DNA from: Streptomyces sp. H27-C3
GTDB lineage: Bacteria > Actinomycetota > Actinomycetes > Streptomycetales > Streptomycetaceae
Assembly (NCBI RefSeq): GCF_030063415.1
Contig: NZ_JASITA010000001.1
Coordinates: 310,001-374,000 of the forward strand
Reading direction: 5' to 3'
Length of the DNA: 64,000 bases
Every line of letters begins with the position of its first letter. The stretch's first letter is position 1. This document shows positions 43,401 to 56,100 of this stretch, one piece after another. The position numbers and the translations under genes were made by a program. Below the pieces are notes generated by a model. That model had not been told where the DNA came from. It searched no databases and saw only the letters and a program-made list of their open reading frames with translations.

Positions 43401-44160
43401 TCACGCTGTGGACGGGGTCGCCGTTCGCCTCCGCCCGGTCGAGCGGCCGCAGCACCAGTGCGGTCACCGCCTCGCCGGGCACCATCCCGTCGGCGCTCTG
43501 GTCGAAGGTGGCGCAGCGGCCTTGCGCCGACAGCATGCCCGCCTGATCCATCGCCGCCAGCGACTGCGGGGTGAGGACGAAGTTGGCGGCGGCGACGACG
43601 GCGATGTCGCACTCGCCCTGGCGCAGGCTCGTACACGCCTGGTGCAGTGCCACCAGGCCCGACGAGCAGGACGTGTTGATGGCGAGTACGGGACCCTTGA
43701 GATCGAGGAAGTACGACAGCCGCGCGGCCAGCACGCCGTCGTGGTTGGAGGTCATGTTGCCCTCGTCCTTGACCAACAGGCGGTAGTCCCCCTGCTCGAC
43801 GCCGACGAACACGCCGACGCGGCGGCCCTTCAGTTCCTCGGCGCCCAGGGCGGCGTCCTCCAGTGCCTTCCAGCACTCCTGGAGAAGGTGCCGCTGGCGC
43901 GGGTCGATCGCGCGGGCCTCCTTGGGCGCGATCTCGAAGAAGGCCGGGTCGAACTCGTCCGCCCAGTCGATGCCGCCCATCCAGCGGTAGCGGTCCGTCG
44001 CCTCCTCGCCCTCGCCCTCGGGCGAAGCGGGTCCGAAGCGCACCGGCGGCACCTCGGTGACCAGGTCCTTGCCCTCGGTGAGAGCGTTCCAGAAGTCGTC
44101 GACGGAGCGGCAGCCGGGAAAGATGCCGCTCATCCCGATGACGGCGATCGGAGCATCGCC
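40471..44160 (-). other. PksA last half-module: KS4-methyltransferase-alpha/beta hydrolase
   Basis: The KS has TSCSSGL, VTHGTGTKLGD and KTNIGHT and looks competent. A class I methyltransferase (VLDMGCAYGVAS) follows. It is unlike the C-MT of the earlier module and shorter. Then comes an alpha/beta hydrolase with GHSLGG and GVGHFVML. The usual acid position after strand 7 reads NSTSWMPT, without Asp. No carrier follows before the stop. Confidence 0.8.
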
Positions 44161-47100
44161 TGCGACCGGCTCCGGCCCCGGTACCGGCTTCGGCTCCTGT
44201 CGTTCTTCGGCCGCCGTCGGGACGGCGTCCGGGACGCTCGCGGAGGGTCCTGCCCCGGGCGCTACAGGGGAGGCCGGGTCGTGGGCGGGAAGCGCCACCA
44301 CCGCGGGCTGTTCGGCCAGGTAGCCGCTCAGAAGCCTCATGCTCGGGTGGTCGTACAGGACCGTGGGAAGCAGCCGTACGCCGAAGTGCTCCGAGAGCCG
44401 GTGGGCGAGCTGCGTGAGGCGGATCGAGTCCAGCCCGAGGTCGGCGAAGTTGCTCCCGTCGTCGAGCTTCTCCACGGGCGCCTTCAGGACGTGCGCCACG
44501 ATGTCGCGGACCGCGGCCGCCAGTTCTGCTCGGCGCCGGTCCCGCGTGTCCACGGTCTCCCGCGGAACGGCCGGCTGCTGTCGCACGGGCCCCACCGTCC
44601 GCGCGACGGCCCGGTCGACAAGCGACCGTGCCTGCGCGGAGGTGGCGTGCAGTACGAGCGGCGCCGCCGGAGCCGCCGAGAGCAGCCGCTCGAAGAGGGC
44701 GAGTCCGGCGTCGGTTGCCAGCGGCAGCTGACCGCTGGTGTGCAGATACGCCGTGACGAAGTCCGGGTCCGTGTGGTGACCGGGGTGCCGCTGTGCGGCG
44801 GCGCCCATCCCGCCTTCCTCCCACAGGGGCCATTCGATGCTGAGGGTCCGGTACGGGGACCGCTGCTCGCCCAGGGCGCGTGCGTACGCCGCCTGGAAGC
44901 GGTTGGCCACCGCGTAGTCGCAGCTGCCGAAGTCGCCCAGGGTCGCGGAACTCGACGAGAAGTGACAGACGAACTGCACCGCGCGGCCGCCCGGCGCGCG
45001 ACCGAGCGCCCGCTCCAGGGCGAGCGTCCCGCGCACCTTCGCCGCGAGGACCTTCTCGAACGACTCCCGTGTCTTGTCGGTCAGCGGCACCGCCTGCGCC
45101 GTACCGGCGGCGTGGACGACGCCGTCGATCGCGCGCACTGCGGGCGGCAGGGCGCCGAGCAGCTCAACGAGAGCGTCCTCGTCGGTGACGTCGGCGCGGC
45201 GGCACACGACCTCGCCGCCGAGCCGGCGCAGGCTCGCGGCCCATTCCTCGTCGGACGACCCCAGGGGCGAGCGGCCGAGCAGCACGAGATTGGCGCGGTA
45301 GGCCCGGGCCAGGTGCTCCGCGAGGCGTCGGCCGAGACCGCCGAAGGCGCCGGTGACCAGGTAGGTGCCGCCCTCGCGCAGGGCGGCCGGCCCGCGCGAC
45401 GCGGCGAACGGTGCGGGGATGTCGACGCCCACGACCCGGCAGACGTGGCGTCGGCCTGCCCGGTACAGGGCGCTGGCCTTGCGTTCCTGGCGCTGCTCGA
45501 CGAGCAGCAGCTCGGCCCAGCGCTCGGTGGCGGCGGCGCCGTCATGCAGGACGACGCGCAGCGCGGTGCCGGGCAGGATCCCGGACAGCGAACGCTCGTA
45601 CCCGATGAGTGCGTCCAGGGCGGCCTGCTCCACGGCGCCGCGGAAGTGACCGGCCACGAGGACGTCGGTAACGTTCAGGTCAGCTGCGGCCAGGGCGCGT
45701 ACCAGGGCGCCGACGTCGGTCAGTTCGCGCAGCGCCGACGTGGCGTCCTCGTGCTCGGTCGGCCACAGATAGTGGATGGCGGCGATCGGCCCGTGCGCCT
45801 CGGCGATCGCGCCGAGCGCCCGCTGCCAGTCCGGCTCGACACGGCGGTCCAGGCCGTAGACGGAGGGCGAAACCGCCGGGGCGCTCGCCCGCTCGTCGGC
45901 GATCTGCTCGACGAAGACCATCCTGGCGCCCGGTACACGCTCGCGCGTCGCGCGCCGGTAGGACTCCTGTGCTGTCCGGTCCGACAGGAAGACCACGACG
46001 ACCTGCCCGGCGGACGTGTCGTCCCCCGCGTGCGGGTCGTCCCGAACCGCCTCGGGCTCCCGGGCCTCCCAGCGCTCCTCGAAGAAGCGTGGCGCGCAGG
46101 ATTCCTCGGAATCGGGCGCGACGTGGGCGGCCGGCGCGTCGGTCGGCGCTGTGTCGGTCTCTTCGGACAGCCAGAAGTACTCCTCGCTGAAGGGGTACGC
46201 CGGCAGGCTGACGCGGTGTGGTCGCGGGCCTTCGGCGTACAGGAGGTTCCATTCGACCGATTCACCCGACTCCCACAGCCGCGCCACCTTGTCGAGCCTG
46301 CGCTCGGCCAGCCACTGCCCGACCAGGCTCCGCCGGTCCTCGTCGTCGAGCAGGGACGACGGCGCGGCGGGGCGGGCGGGCGGGTCGGTACGGTCCGCGA
46401 AGTCCCGCAACTCGGCCATCAGTTCGGACACAGTGTGGACGACGAAGGCCGTCCGCTCGGGCAGTGCGGTACGGCCGACCTGGAGGGTGAAGGCGATGTC
46501 GGCGAGACGGCGTGCGCTCGGCCTGGCGGTGACCTCCTCCTCGGCCAGCCGGTGCGCGAGATCGCGGGCGTAGCGCCGCAGGTTCTCGGGGGTCCTGGCC
46601 GACAGCGTCACGAGCTGGGGCCCGGCGAAGACCACGTCCTGGCCGCCGCGGGACGGCGCCTCTTCCAGGATCGCGTGCACGTTGGTGCCGCCGATGCCGA
46701 AGGAGCTCACGGCGGCGCGCAGCGGTTCGGCCGAGGGCGCCAGCTTCGTGAGCCGGTCCACGACGTAGAAGGGCGAGCGTGCGAAGTCGATCTGAGGGTT
46801 GGGCGCTTCAATGTTGATGGTCGGCGGCACTGTGCGGTGGCCGACCACGAGGGCGGACTTGACGAGGCCGACGAGGCCCGCGGCGGCGTCGAGATGACCG
46901 AGGTTCGACTTCACCGAGCCGATGCCGCAGAAGCCGGTCGCGTCGGTGTGCCGCCGGTACGCCTCCGACACCGCCATGACCTCGATCGGGTCGCCGATCA
47001 CTGTGCCGGTGCCGTGGGCCTCCAGGTACTTGATCGACTCGGGGTGCACGCCGGAGCGTTCGAGGACCGAGGCGACCAGTTCCGACTGCCCAGCGACGCT

Positions 47101-50100
47101 CGGGGCGTAGTAACCCGCCTTCCGCGCACCGTCGTTGTTCATTCCCACTCCGCGCACCAGCGCGTAGACGTGGTCGCCGTCGCGGACGGCGGACAGGGCG
47201 TCCTTGAGGAGGACGACCACGGCGCCCTCGCCGCCGATCATGCCGGTGGCCTCCGCGGCGAAGGGCTTGCAGTGTCCGTCGGAGGACAGTGTCATGCCCT
47301 CCTCGTACAGATGGCCGACGGCGTTCTCGCCGTACATGCCGCACCCGCCGGCCAGCGCGTGAGTGGTTTGCCCGGACCGGATGCTCTGGCACGCCAGTGC
47401 GAGCCCGGCCAATGAGGAGGAGCAGTTGCTGTGGACGTACAGGCTGGGGCCGCGCAGTCCGAGCTTGTGCGAAACGGTCGTCGGGATGGTGCCGGGCTGT
47501 GCCTGCAGGAAGCCGACCAGGGCCTCCGAGTCGCGCCGGGTGTCGCGGCCCGTGACGGGTGCCTGGTAGAGAGCGTTGGTGGTGGACATGTACACCGCCG
47601 CGTCGGCGATGTCCCCGGGCAGGTAGGCGGCGTCCTCGATCGCCTTCCACGAGTGCTGGAGCAGCTGGCGCAGCTGGGGGTCCATCAGTTCGGCGTCGCG
47701 CGCCGAGATCTGGAAGAAGGCGGGGTCGAAGAAACCCTTGCCCCGCATGCTCGCACGCACCGGCACATGGGCCGGGTCGTGGATCAATCGCTCGTCGACA
47801 CCGAGACGGCGCAGTTCGTCCGCCGGGCAGAGTTCCACGCTCTCCTCGCCCGCGAGGAGGTTCTGCCAGAACTGATGGTGGTCGTCGGCTCCGGGAAGCC
47901 CGACGGATACGCCGATGACGGCGACGCTGTCGGCGAGGTAGCCGGGCAGTTCGCCGTGGGCCGGGGCGGGGACGGTCGTGCCGGTGGCCATCGGCCGCGA
48001 GTCCGGGCCCGGGGACCGCTCCGAGACCGGGACCATGGTCGGGCCCCCGGCCCGGTCCGGCTCCGGAGACCGGTCTCCCTCCGGCTCCGTGCTCAGCAGG
48101 GTGCGCAGATGGGCTCCCGTGCCCTGTGCGTGCACGCAGCGGAAGACGTCGGCCGCCGTGAACGGCACGCCGAACCGCTTGGCGACGCGGCCGGCGAGGA
48201 CCACCGCCGACACGGAGCTGCCGCCGGCCTCCAGGAAGGCGTCCGTGGGCCGGAGGTTGTCGATGCCCAGTACCTCACGCCACAGTGCGACCACGTCGCT
48301 CTCCTCCGGCGCCGCCGCGGCGACGGCGCGGGTCGGTTCCTCGGGCAGCGAGACCGGCCGCCGAGCCAGCGTCAGCCGGTCCACCTTGCCGTTGGGGGTC
48401 TGCGGAAGCCGGTCGATCGGCAGGACGAAAGCCGGAACCATGTAGTCCGGCAGGCTGCGGCCCAGATACCCGAGCAGTTCCCGGTCTGCCGGCCGGGCGG
48501 CGCCCGGGGCCCGGGTCCAGTACGCGACCAGCTGGGCGCCTCCGGTCATCGCTCCCGTCCTGGCGACGACGGCGCACTCGCGCACAGCCGGGTGCCTGGC
48601 CAGGACGTGCTCGATCTCGCCGGGTTCGACGCGGAAGCCACGGATCTTCACCTGGGAGTCCATCCGGCCCAGGCACTCGATCGTGCCGTCGTCGCGCCAG
48701 CGGGCCAGGTCGCCGGTCCGGTACAGGGTGTCACCGGGCGCGAACGGGTTGGCGGGGAAGCGCTCGGCGGTGAGTTCCGGCTTGTTGAGGTAGCCGAGGG
48801 CGAGGCCGTCGCCCGCTATGCACAGCTCACCCGGCACGCCGACGGGGGCGATCCGGTCCTGTCCGTCCACGATGTGGATGCGGGTGTTGTCGATGGGGCG
48901 GCCGATGGTGACGCACTTGTCCGCCTCGATCCGCGCCACGGTGGACCACACCGTCGTCTCGGTGGGCCCGAACAGGTTCCAGACCTCGCAGCCGAGCGCG
49001 ACGAGCCGTTCCTTGAGCGTCTCGGACAGCGCTTCGCCGCCGCACAGCACCCGGACGCCTTCGTCGTTGGTCCATCCCGAGTGCAGGAGCATCGTCCAGG
49101 TCGCAGGCGTCGCCTGCATCACGGTCGGCCGGACGCGGGCGATCAGCGCCGAGAGCCGCTCGGCGTCGCGGGCGGTGGCCGCGTCGCTCAGGTGGCACTG
49201 CGCGCCGGTGATCAACGGCAGGTACAGCTCGAGAGCGGCGATGTCGAAGCTGTGCGTCGTCACCGCCAGGATCCGGTCGTCCGCCCGCATGCCCGGCCGT
49301 TCGGCCATCGCGCACAGGAAGTTGGTCAGCGCCCGGTGCGGCACCACCACCCCCTTGGGATCACCGGTGCTGCCCGAGGTGTAGATGACGTACGCCGGGT
49401 CGGCGCCGGTGGCGCGGGGGCCGGTGCGCTCGTCCGCGCGGGCCGCCCCGCTGTCGTGCGTGTCCTCGGGGCCGGTCTCATCGACCAGAAGCACCCGGCG
49501 GGTGGCCGGGCCGCCCGAGTCCAGGCCCCGCAGCTGCTCGCGCAGCGCCGACTCGCTGAGGACCACCTGGGGCGCCGCGTCATCGAGGATGTACGCGATC
49601 CGGTCACGGGGGTACGTGGGGTCGAGCGGGATGTACGCGCCGCCCGCCCGCATCGTCGCCAACAGCGCGACGACCAGTTCGGGCGAGCGCTCCAGGTACA
49701 CGGCGACCAGGCTGCCGGGGCCGACGCCGAGGCCGCGCAGCCGGGCCGCGAGCAGCCGTGATCGCTCGTCGAGTTGTGCGTACGTGACCGAGTCGGGGCC
49801 GCTGACCAGCGCGATCGCGTCCGGTGTGCGGGCTGCCCGCTCGGCGAACAGCTCATGTGCGCGGCGCTCCGGCCGGGTCACCGCGGTGTCGTTCCACTCC
49901 ACCGTGAGGGTGTGCAGTTCCTCCGTCGACACCAGCGAGCAGTCGTCGACGGGCCGGTGGGGCGCGGCGGCCGGGACGGTCTCCAGGAGATGGACGTACT
50001 GGCGCAGTATCCGGTCGGCCGTCTCCCCGTCGAACAGGACCGGGTCGTACTTCAAGGTGACGGCGAAACCGTCGTCGGCGCCGTCCGGCTCGACGATCTC

Positions 50101-53100
50101 CAGGACGAGTTCGTACTCGCCCTCCTGGTGGATGCCCTCGACGTAGGTGAAGGAGTCGGTGTCCACCGTGACGTCCTCGTGCCAGTCCTGGTACATGAAG
50201 GCGTGGCTGAAGACCGGCGCGGAGCCGACCGTGGAGCCGAGGCCGAGCTCGCGGACGAGCGACCCGAACGGGTAGGTGTGGGCGATGCCGGTGAAGAGCG
50301 TCTTCTGGACGTCCTTGCATAGGTCGGCGAAAAGCTGCTGGCCGGCCAGCCGGCTCCTGATCGGCACCATGGTGACGAAGTAGCCGACGGTGCCGCGGAA
50401 TCGCTCATCGGGACGGGTGCTCACCGGCATGCCGACGGTGATGTCGTCCTGCCGGGTGTACTGGCGCAGCAGCACGTTGTACGCCGTGAGGAATGCCGCC
50501 GAGGGGTAAACACCCTGGTCGCGGGCGAACTCGGCGATCCGGTCACTGAGTCGCGCCGACAGGATCCTGGTCGCGGAGGCGCCGTGCGTGCCCCGGCCGG
50601 GCGTGGAGCGGGGCCGGTCGGCCGGGAACGCGGGGGCGGGCATCACTCCGGCCAGTTGCTCCTGCCAGTACGCGAGGCGAGCCGCGCCCTCGTCGCCGCG
50701 CATGAGGGCCGCTTCCTCGGCGACGAACTCGGCGTATCCGGCGCCCCGTCGCGGGCTCTCGGACACCGGGCCCCGGCCCCCGGCCCGGTAGTCGGCGAGC
50801 AGATCCTTGACCAGGACGACGGCGGACGCGCCGTCGAGGACGAGGTGATGTGCGGTCAGAAGCACCCACGACTCACCGCCCCCGGTGTGGAACACGCTGA
50901 GCCTGCACAGCGGCCCCAGATCCAGGTCGAACGGCTCCTTGGCGTGCTCGCGCAGCAGCGCGGACATCTCGTCCCGGTCGAGCGCGGGCAGTGTCCGCTC
51001 GGTGAAGGCGGGCCGTGGGTCGGCCGGCCGCGCCAGCAGCAGCCGGCCGTCCTCCTCCTGGACGACGCCGCCCAGCAACGGGTGGCGAGCGGCCATGCGC
51101 CGGAAGGAGCGGCGCAGCGCGTCGGTGTCGAGCCCGGTCGCGCGAAAGCAGAGCGGCACGTTGTACGCGCTCGTGTGGGGCGCGGCCTTCTGCAGGGCCC
51201 ACAGGCCCTGTTGGCCCTCGGACAGAGGGTGGGGCTCGAATGTCTCGTCGGGCTCGGGAACGTGCCCGGCGGCGTGCGCGCGAGGAGTGTCACCGAGGTG
51301 GGCGGCCAACTGGTCGATGGTCGTGTACTCGAAGAGCGACGCCGACTGGAACGCCGGGTCGAGTTCACGCTGGATGCGCCGGGCGATGTGGACGAGGGCC
51401 ATCGACGACACTCCAAGGGCCGGGAAGTCCTCGTCGGTCCGTACGTCCTGGGGCCGGGCGTCCAGTTGCTCGGCGCACGCGCGCAGAAGCCAGTCGCGGG
51501 CGCCGGGCGCCGCCGGCTCGGGGGGCGCCTGCTCCGGCACCTGCTCCCGGAGGGGCTGCCGTGGGGCACTATGTGCCTGCGCGGGGAGCGGCTTTTCGTC
51601 CTCGTACCAGTACTGCCTCTTCGCGAAGGGGTAGGTCGGGAGACTGAGGCGACGGGGCGGACGGTCGCCGTACAGCTCGCGCCAGGGGACGCTCGCACCG
51701 GTCAGCCACAGCCGCGCCAGTGCACGGTGGTCGCCTGCCGCCACGCCTGCCGCGATGCCGGACTCCGCTCCTGCGCTCGCGCGCCGCGGCGGCACCGCGT
51801 CGCCGAGGTCGACGTACTCCTCGGCGAATGCGCCGCCTGTGCCGTGCAGGTCCGTCAGCATGCCGGCGAGCTCCGCCGGCGTCCGTGCCACGAGCGCGAG
51901 CCGCACGGGCAGCTCGTCGCGGCCCGTCTGGAGGGTGTACGCGAGGTCGCGCAGCGCTACCGGGCGCCCGGCGCGGGTGGCGTCCTCCAGGAAACCGGCA
52001 AGTCGCCGGGTCGCGGTGTGCAGCTGCTCGGGGGTGCGCGCCGACAGCGGCACCAAGCAGCTTTCGTCGGTCGGCTGTTCGAACGGCCGGCCCGCGACGT
52101 CCTCTTCCATGTATTCCTCGATGATCAGATGTGCGTTCGATCCGCCCGCGCCGAAGCACGAGATCCCCGCGCGCCTCGGCAGGGGGTGTCCGGCGTCGTC
52201 CGTCGGCGCCCAGGGGGCGATCTCCCGCTGGACGAAGAACGGCGACTGCCTGAAGACGATGCCGGTGTTGAGTTCCTCGGCGTTGATCGAGGGTGCGAGC
52301 CGGCGGTGGCGCAGTTGCATGAGGACCTTGGTCAGCCCGGCGATGCCGGAGGCGCTCTCACAGTGACCCAGGTTGGACTTGAGCGACCCGACCGCGCAGT
52401 ACTGACCGCGGCGCTCGGTGCCGAAAGCCCGGCTCAGCGCCGAGAGCTCGATCGAATCGCCGAGGAGCGTCGCCGTGCCGTGCGCCTCGACATAGCTGAT
52501 CGAGCCGGGTGTGACGCCGGCCCTCTCCAGCGCCCGTACGACCACATCGCGCTGCGCCGTCATGCTCGGCATGCTGTAGCGGCTGGTGCGGCCGCCGGAA
52601 TTGACCGCACTACCCTTGATCACGCCATAAATGTGGTCTCCGTCCGCCACCGCGTCCCTCAGCGGCCGCAGCACCACGGCCCCGACGCCCTCCGCCGCGA
52701 GGAACCCGTCGGCGTGGTCGGAGAACGGACGGCACCGGTCGCCGGACGAGAGCAGTCCGTGCTCCTCCAGGACGCCGAAGTGGTCCTGGTTCAGCAGCAG
52801 ATTGACGCCGCCGGCGACGGCGCAGTCGCTGTCGCCGCTGATGAGACTCTGCACGGCCAGGTGCACGGCCGTCAGCGAGGAGGAGCACGCCGTGTCGATG
52901 GCGATGCTCGGCCCCTGGAAGTCGAAGAGGTACGAGGCGCGGTTGGCGATCGACGAGTGGGCGGTGCGCCCGTTGTACGTCGCGTTCATGACGCCCACGA
53001 ACACACCCACGCGGCCGCGCGCCGCCAGGGCTCCGGGGGTGTGGCCCGCGTCCTGCACGGCACTGTGCACCGTCTCGATGAAGAGCCGCTCCTGCGGGTC

Positions 53101-56100
53101 CATGGCCGCGGCTTCACGCTCGGAGATCCCGAAGTGGTCCGCGTCGAAGGAGGAGACGTCCGACAGGAAACCGCCCCAGGGGCGCTCCTCACCCTCCCAG
53201 CGGCACCACCAGCGGTCGGCCGGGTAGGGAGCGGTGGCGCTCTCACCGCGGGCCACGTTCTCCCACAGCTGCTCGGGGTTGTCCGCGCCCGGGTACCGCC
53301 CGCCCAGTCCGACGACGGCGATGTCCTGGACACGGCTCGTGGCGTCTCTCGGGGTGTACGTCGGAGTGTGACTCGTGGCGGGCGTTGCGGCGTCGCCCGT
53401 GGTGTGCGCCGGTTCCGGGGCCCGCCGGGGCGCCTCCGCCGGAGCCGGACGTGCGCCGGCGTGCTCCTCGGCCGCCGCGGGCGGGGCCTCGTCGGCGTTC
53501 CCCCGTACCGGCCCTTCCGCCGACCCTTCGGCCAGCACTTCGGCCAGTCGGCCGGGGTGGGCCGCCGTGAGGTGCTCGACCGCGTCCCGGATCGTGGGGC
53601 AGTCGAAGAACAGCGTGCTGCTCAGGTCCTCGAAGTCGTGGCCCAGCATGTTGTGGAGCTGGATCACGAGGATCGAGTCGAGCCCCAGATCGAACAGGTT
53701 GGCGTCCTCGGCGAGCTCCCCGGGCGCCAGCTTCAGAGTTCCGGCGACCAGTCGGGTGAGGTACACCGTGGCGCGCTCGGCGAGCGGCGTGCCACCGCCG
53801 CCGGTGTCGGCGTTCCGTCGCGGCGCCTGTACCCGGTCGAACAGCTTCCGCAGCTCCGGTCGGCGCTCCGCCAGGAAGTGTCCGACCAGCTTGTCGAGGG
53901 TGTTCAGCTCGAAGAAGAGCGTGCTGCTGACATCCTCGAAGTCCCTGGCGACAGAGGCGTTCATGCCGGAGACCAGGATGGAGTCCAGCCCGTAGTCGTG
54001 CAGGTCCTTGTGCGGGTCGATGTCCTCGTCCGTGAGGTGCAGCGCCTCGCGCACCAGCCGCTCGAAGTAGGCGGTGGTGTGCGCGCGCAGCTCGGCGCCG
54101 GAGTCCACACGGATCTCGGCCGCGGCAGCAGGACGCCGCGGGGCGGCGAGCCCTCCGGACCTGTGCTGCGTGCGGAACAGACCGTCGCTCTCGGCCACGA
54201 TGAGCTGCTGGCCGAGAGCATGGGCCTCGGTGTCCGGCTGGGCGCCCGTGCGGAACCCCTCGTCCTCCAGAACCTCCAACCAGCGGTCGGCCGCCAGTAC
54301 GGGGCTCCCCGGGATGCGCAGCTCGGCGTCCCGGTACAGCCACCAGCCGTCCAGCAGTCCGAACGTCAGATGGGCCAGGACGGTGTTGCGGCTCATCTCG
54401 TTGACGAACAGCAGGCCGCCCCCGCGCATGGCCGCCTTGACGTTGCGCAGGGTGCGGGAGATGTCGGCGGTGGCGTGCAGCACATTGGTGGCCACGACGA
54501 TGTCGAAGGCGCCCAGGTCCACGCCCTGCTGCTCGGGCGGGTGCTCCGCGTTGAAGATCTTGGTCGTGAGGTACGGGTACCGGGGGCGCAGCCGCTCCTC
54601 GGCGCGGAACAGGAACGCCTTGGACAGGTCGGTGTAGCAGTACTCGGCGATGCGGTCACCGAACGGTTCGAGTGCCTCCAGCACCTTGGCGCTCGTCGCA
54701 CCGGTGCCGGCGCCCACCTCCAGGATGCGCAGCCGTCGCTGCGGATCGGCGTGGCCCCAGCCGCGCACGGCGTCGGCCACCAGCAGGCTCAACCGGTCGT
54801 TGAAGTAGTCGGCGACGGGGTCGCCACGGTAGATGCCCTCGACCCGTGACATGGAGGAGCCGGGGAACAGGATCTCGGTGGCCTGCCGGGCTCCGGTGAG
54901 GACCTCCGCCAGGGTCAGCAGGCACGACTCGACCAGGTCGGCCTGCGCCCGCTGGGACGCGTTCGGCTGCCAGCCGTCGCGCTCGGCGTGCCACTGCCTC
55001 CACAGGTCGTCGCGCTCCAGACCGAGCCCGGCCGGTCCCACGCCGGGCCGGCCGTCCGCGTACTCCAGGAGCCCGGCGTCCACGAGCACCCGGACGCTCT
55101 CCTCGGTCCATCGGGTGTACTTGGCGAGTACCTGCTGGTCCGGGCCGTCCGGCCCGCCGCTCGGGTGTTCCGGGCCCGCCGAGCTCCCTGGGCGTCCGAG
55201 GCCCAGGTCCCGGAGCGTCACGAGGAGCAGCTGCGTGGCCAGTTCGCACATGCGCGGGTGCGGCAGGAAGCGGTGCAGCCGCTCCACCTCGTCACGCGGC
55301 GCGCGAGGGGACGCCACGATGTCGTTCCGTACGGAGGGCAGGACGGCCGGATGGCTGTCCTGCCGCTCGTCGAGCGCGAGGCCCCGCAGCGCCTCGTCGC
55401 CGAAGGTCCGCATCAGCACGATCCGGCCGTGTGCACCGGCGAGGAAGGATTCCAGGGCGTGCAACGCCTCGTCCGGATCGAGCGAGTCGACCCCGGCGGC
55501 TGCCATCCGATCGCGGTAGAAGGGGTCGCTGACCACTCCGGCCACCCCCCAGTAGCCCCAGTGAACGGCCTTGGCCACGGGCAGTCCTCGCTGCTGAAGC
55601 ACGTGCGCCAGTGCGTCCTTAAAGGTGCAACCGGCCGCGTAGTTCGACTGGCCCGCCGCCCGTACGAAGCTCTCGACCGAGGAGAAGAACAGGACGAAGT
55701 CCATGTGCTCGGCGGCGAACACCTCGGCGATGTTGACGCCGACGTCGACCTTCGAGGTGAGTGCGGCGCGGAACCCCTTCTCGTCCATGTGCGCCAGCGT
55801 CTTGTCGGCCAGAACGATCGCGGAGTGCACCACACCGTCGATGCGCGGGTGGTGTTCCTTGATCCGCCGGTAGGCGGTCAGCAGGCTCCGGCGATCGCTC
55901 GCGTCCGCCGGGACGTACCGAGGGGCGTCGGCGCCGACGGCGCGGGCCCGTTCGGCGAGGTCGGTGAGCTTGCGCTCGATCCTCTCGTTCAGCGGCTGCC
56001 GGCCGACCCACACGATCGTCGCCCCGTACTGCTCCACCATGAAGCGGCTCCACAGTTCACCGATGCCACCCGCACCCCCGACGACAACGTAGACGCCGTG

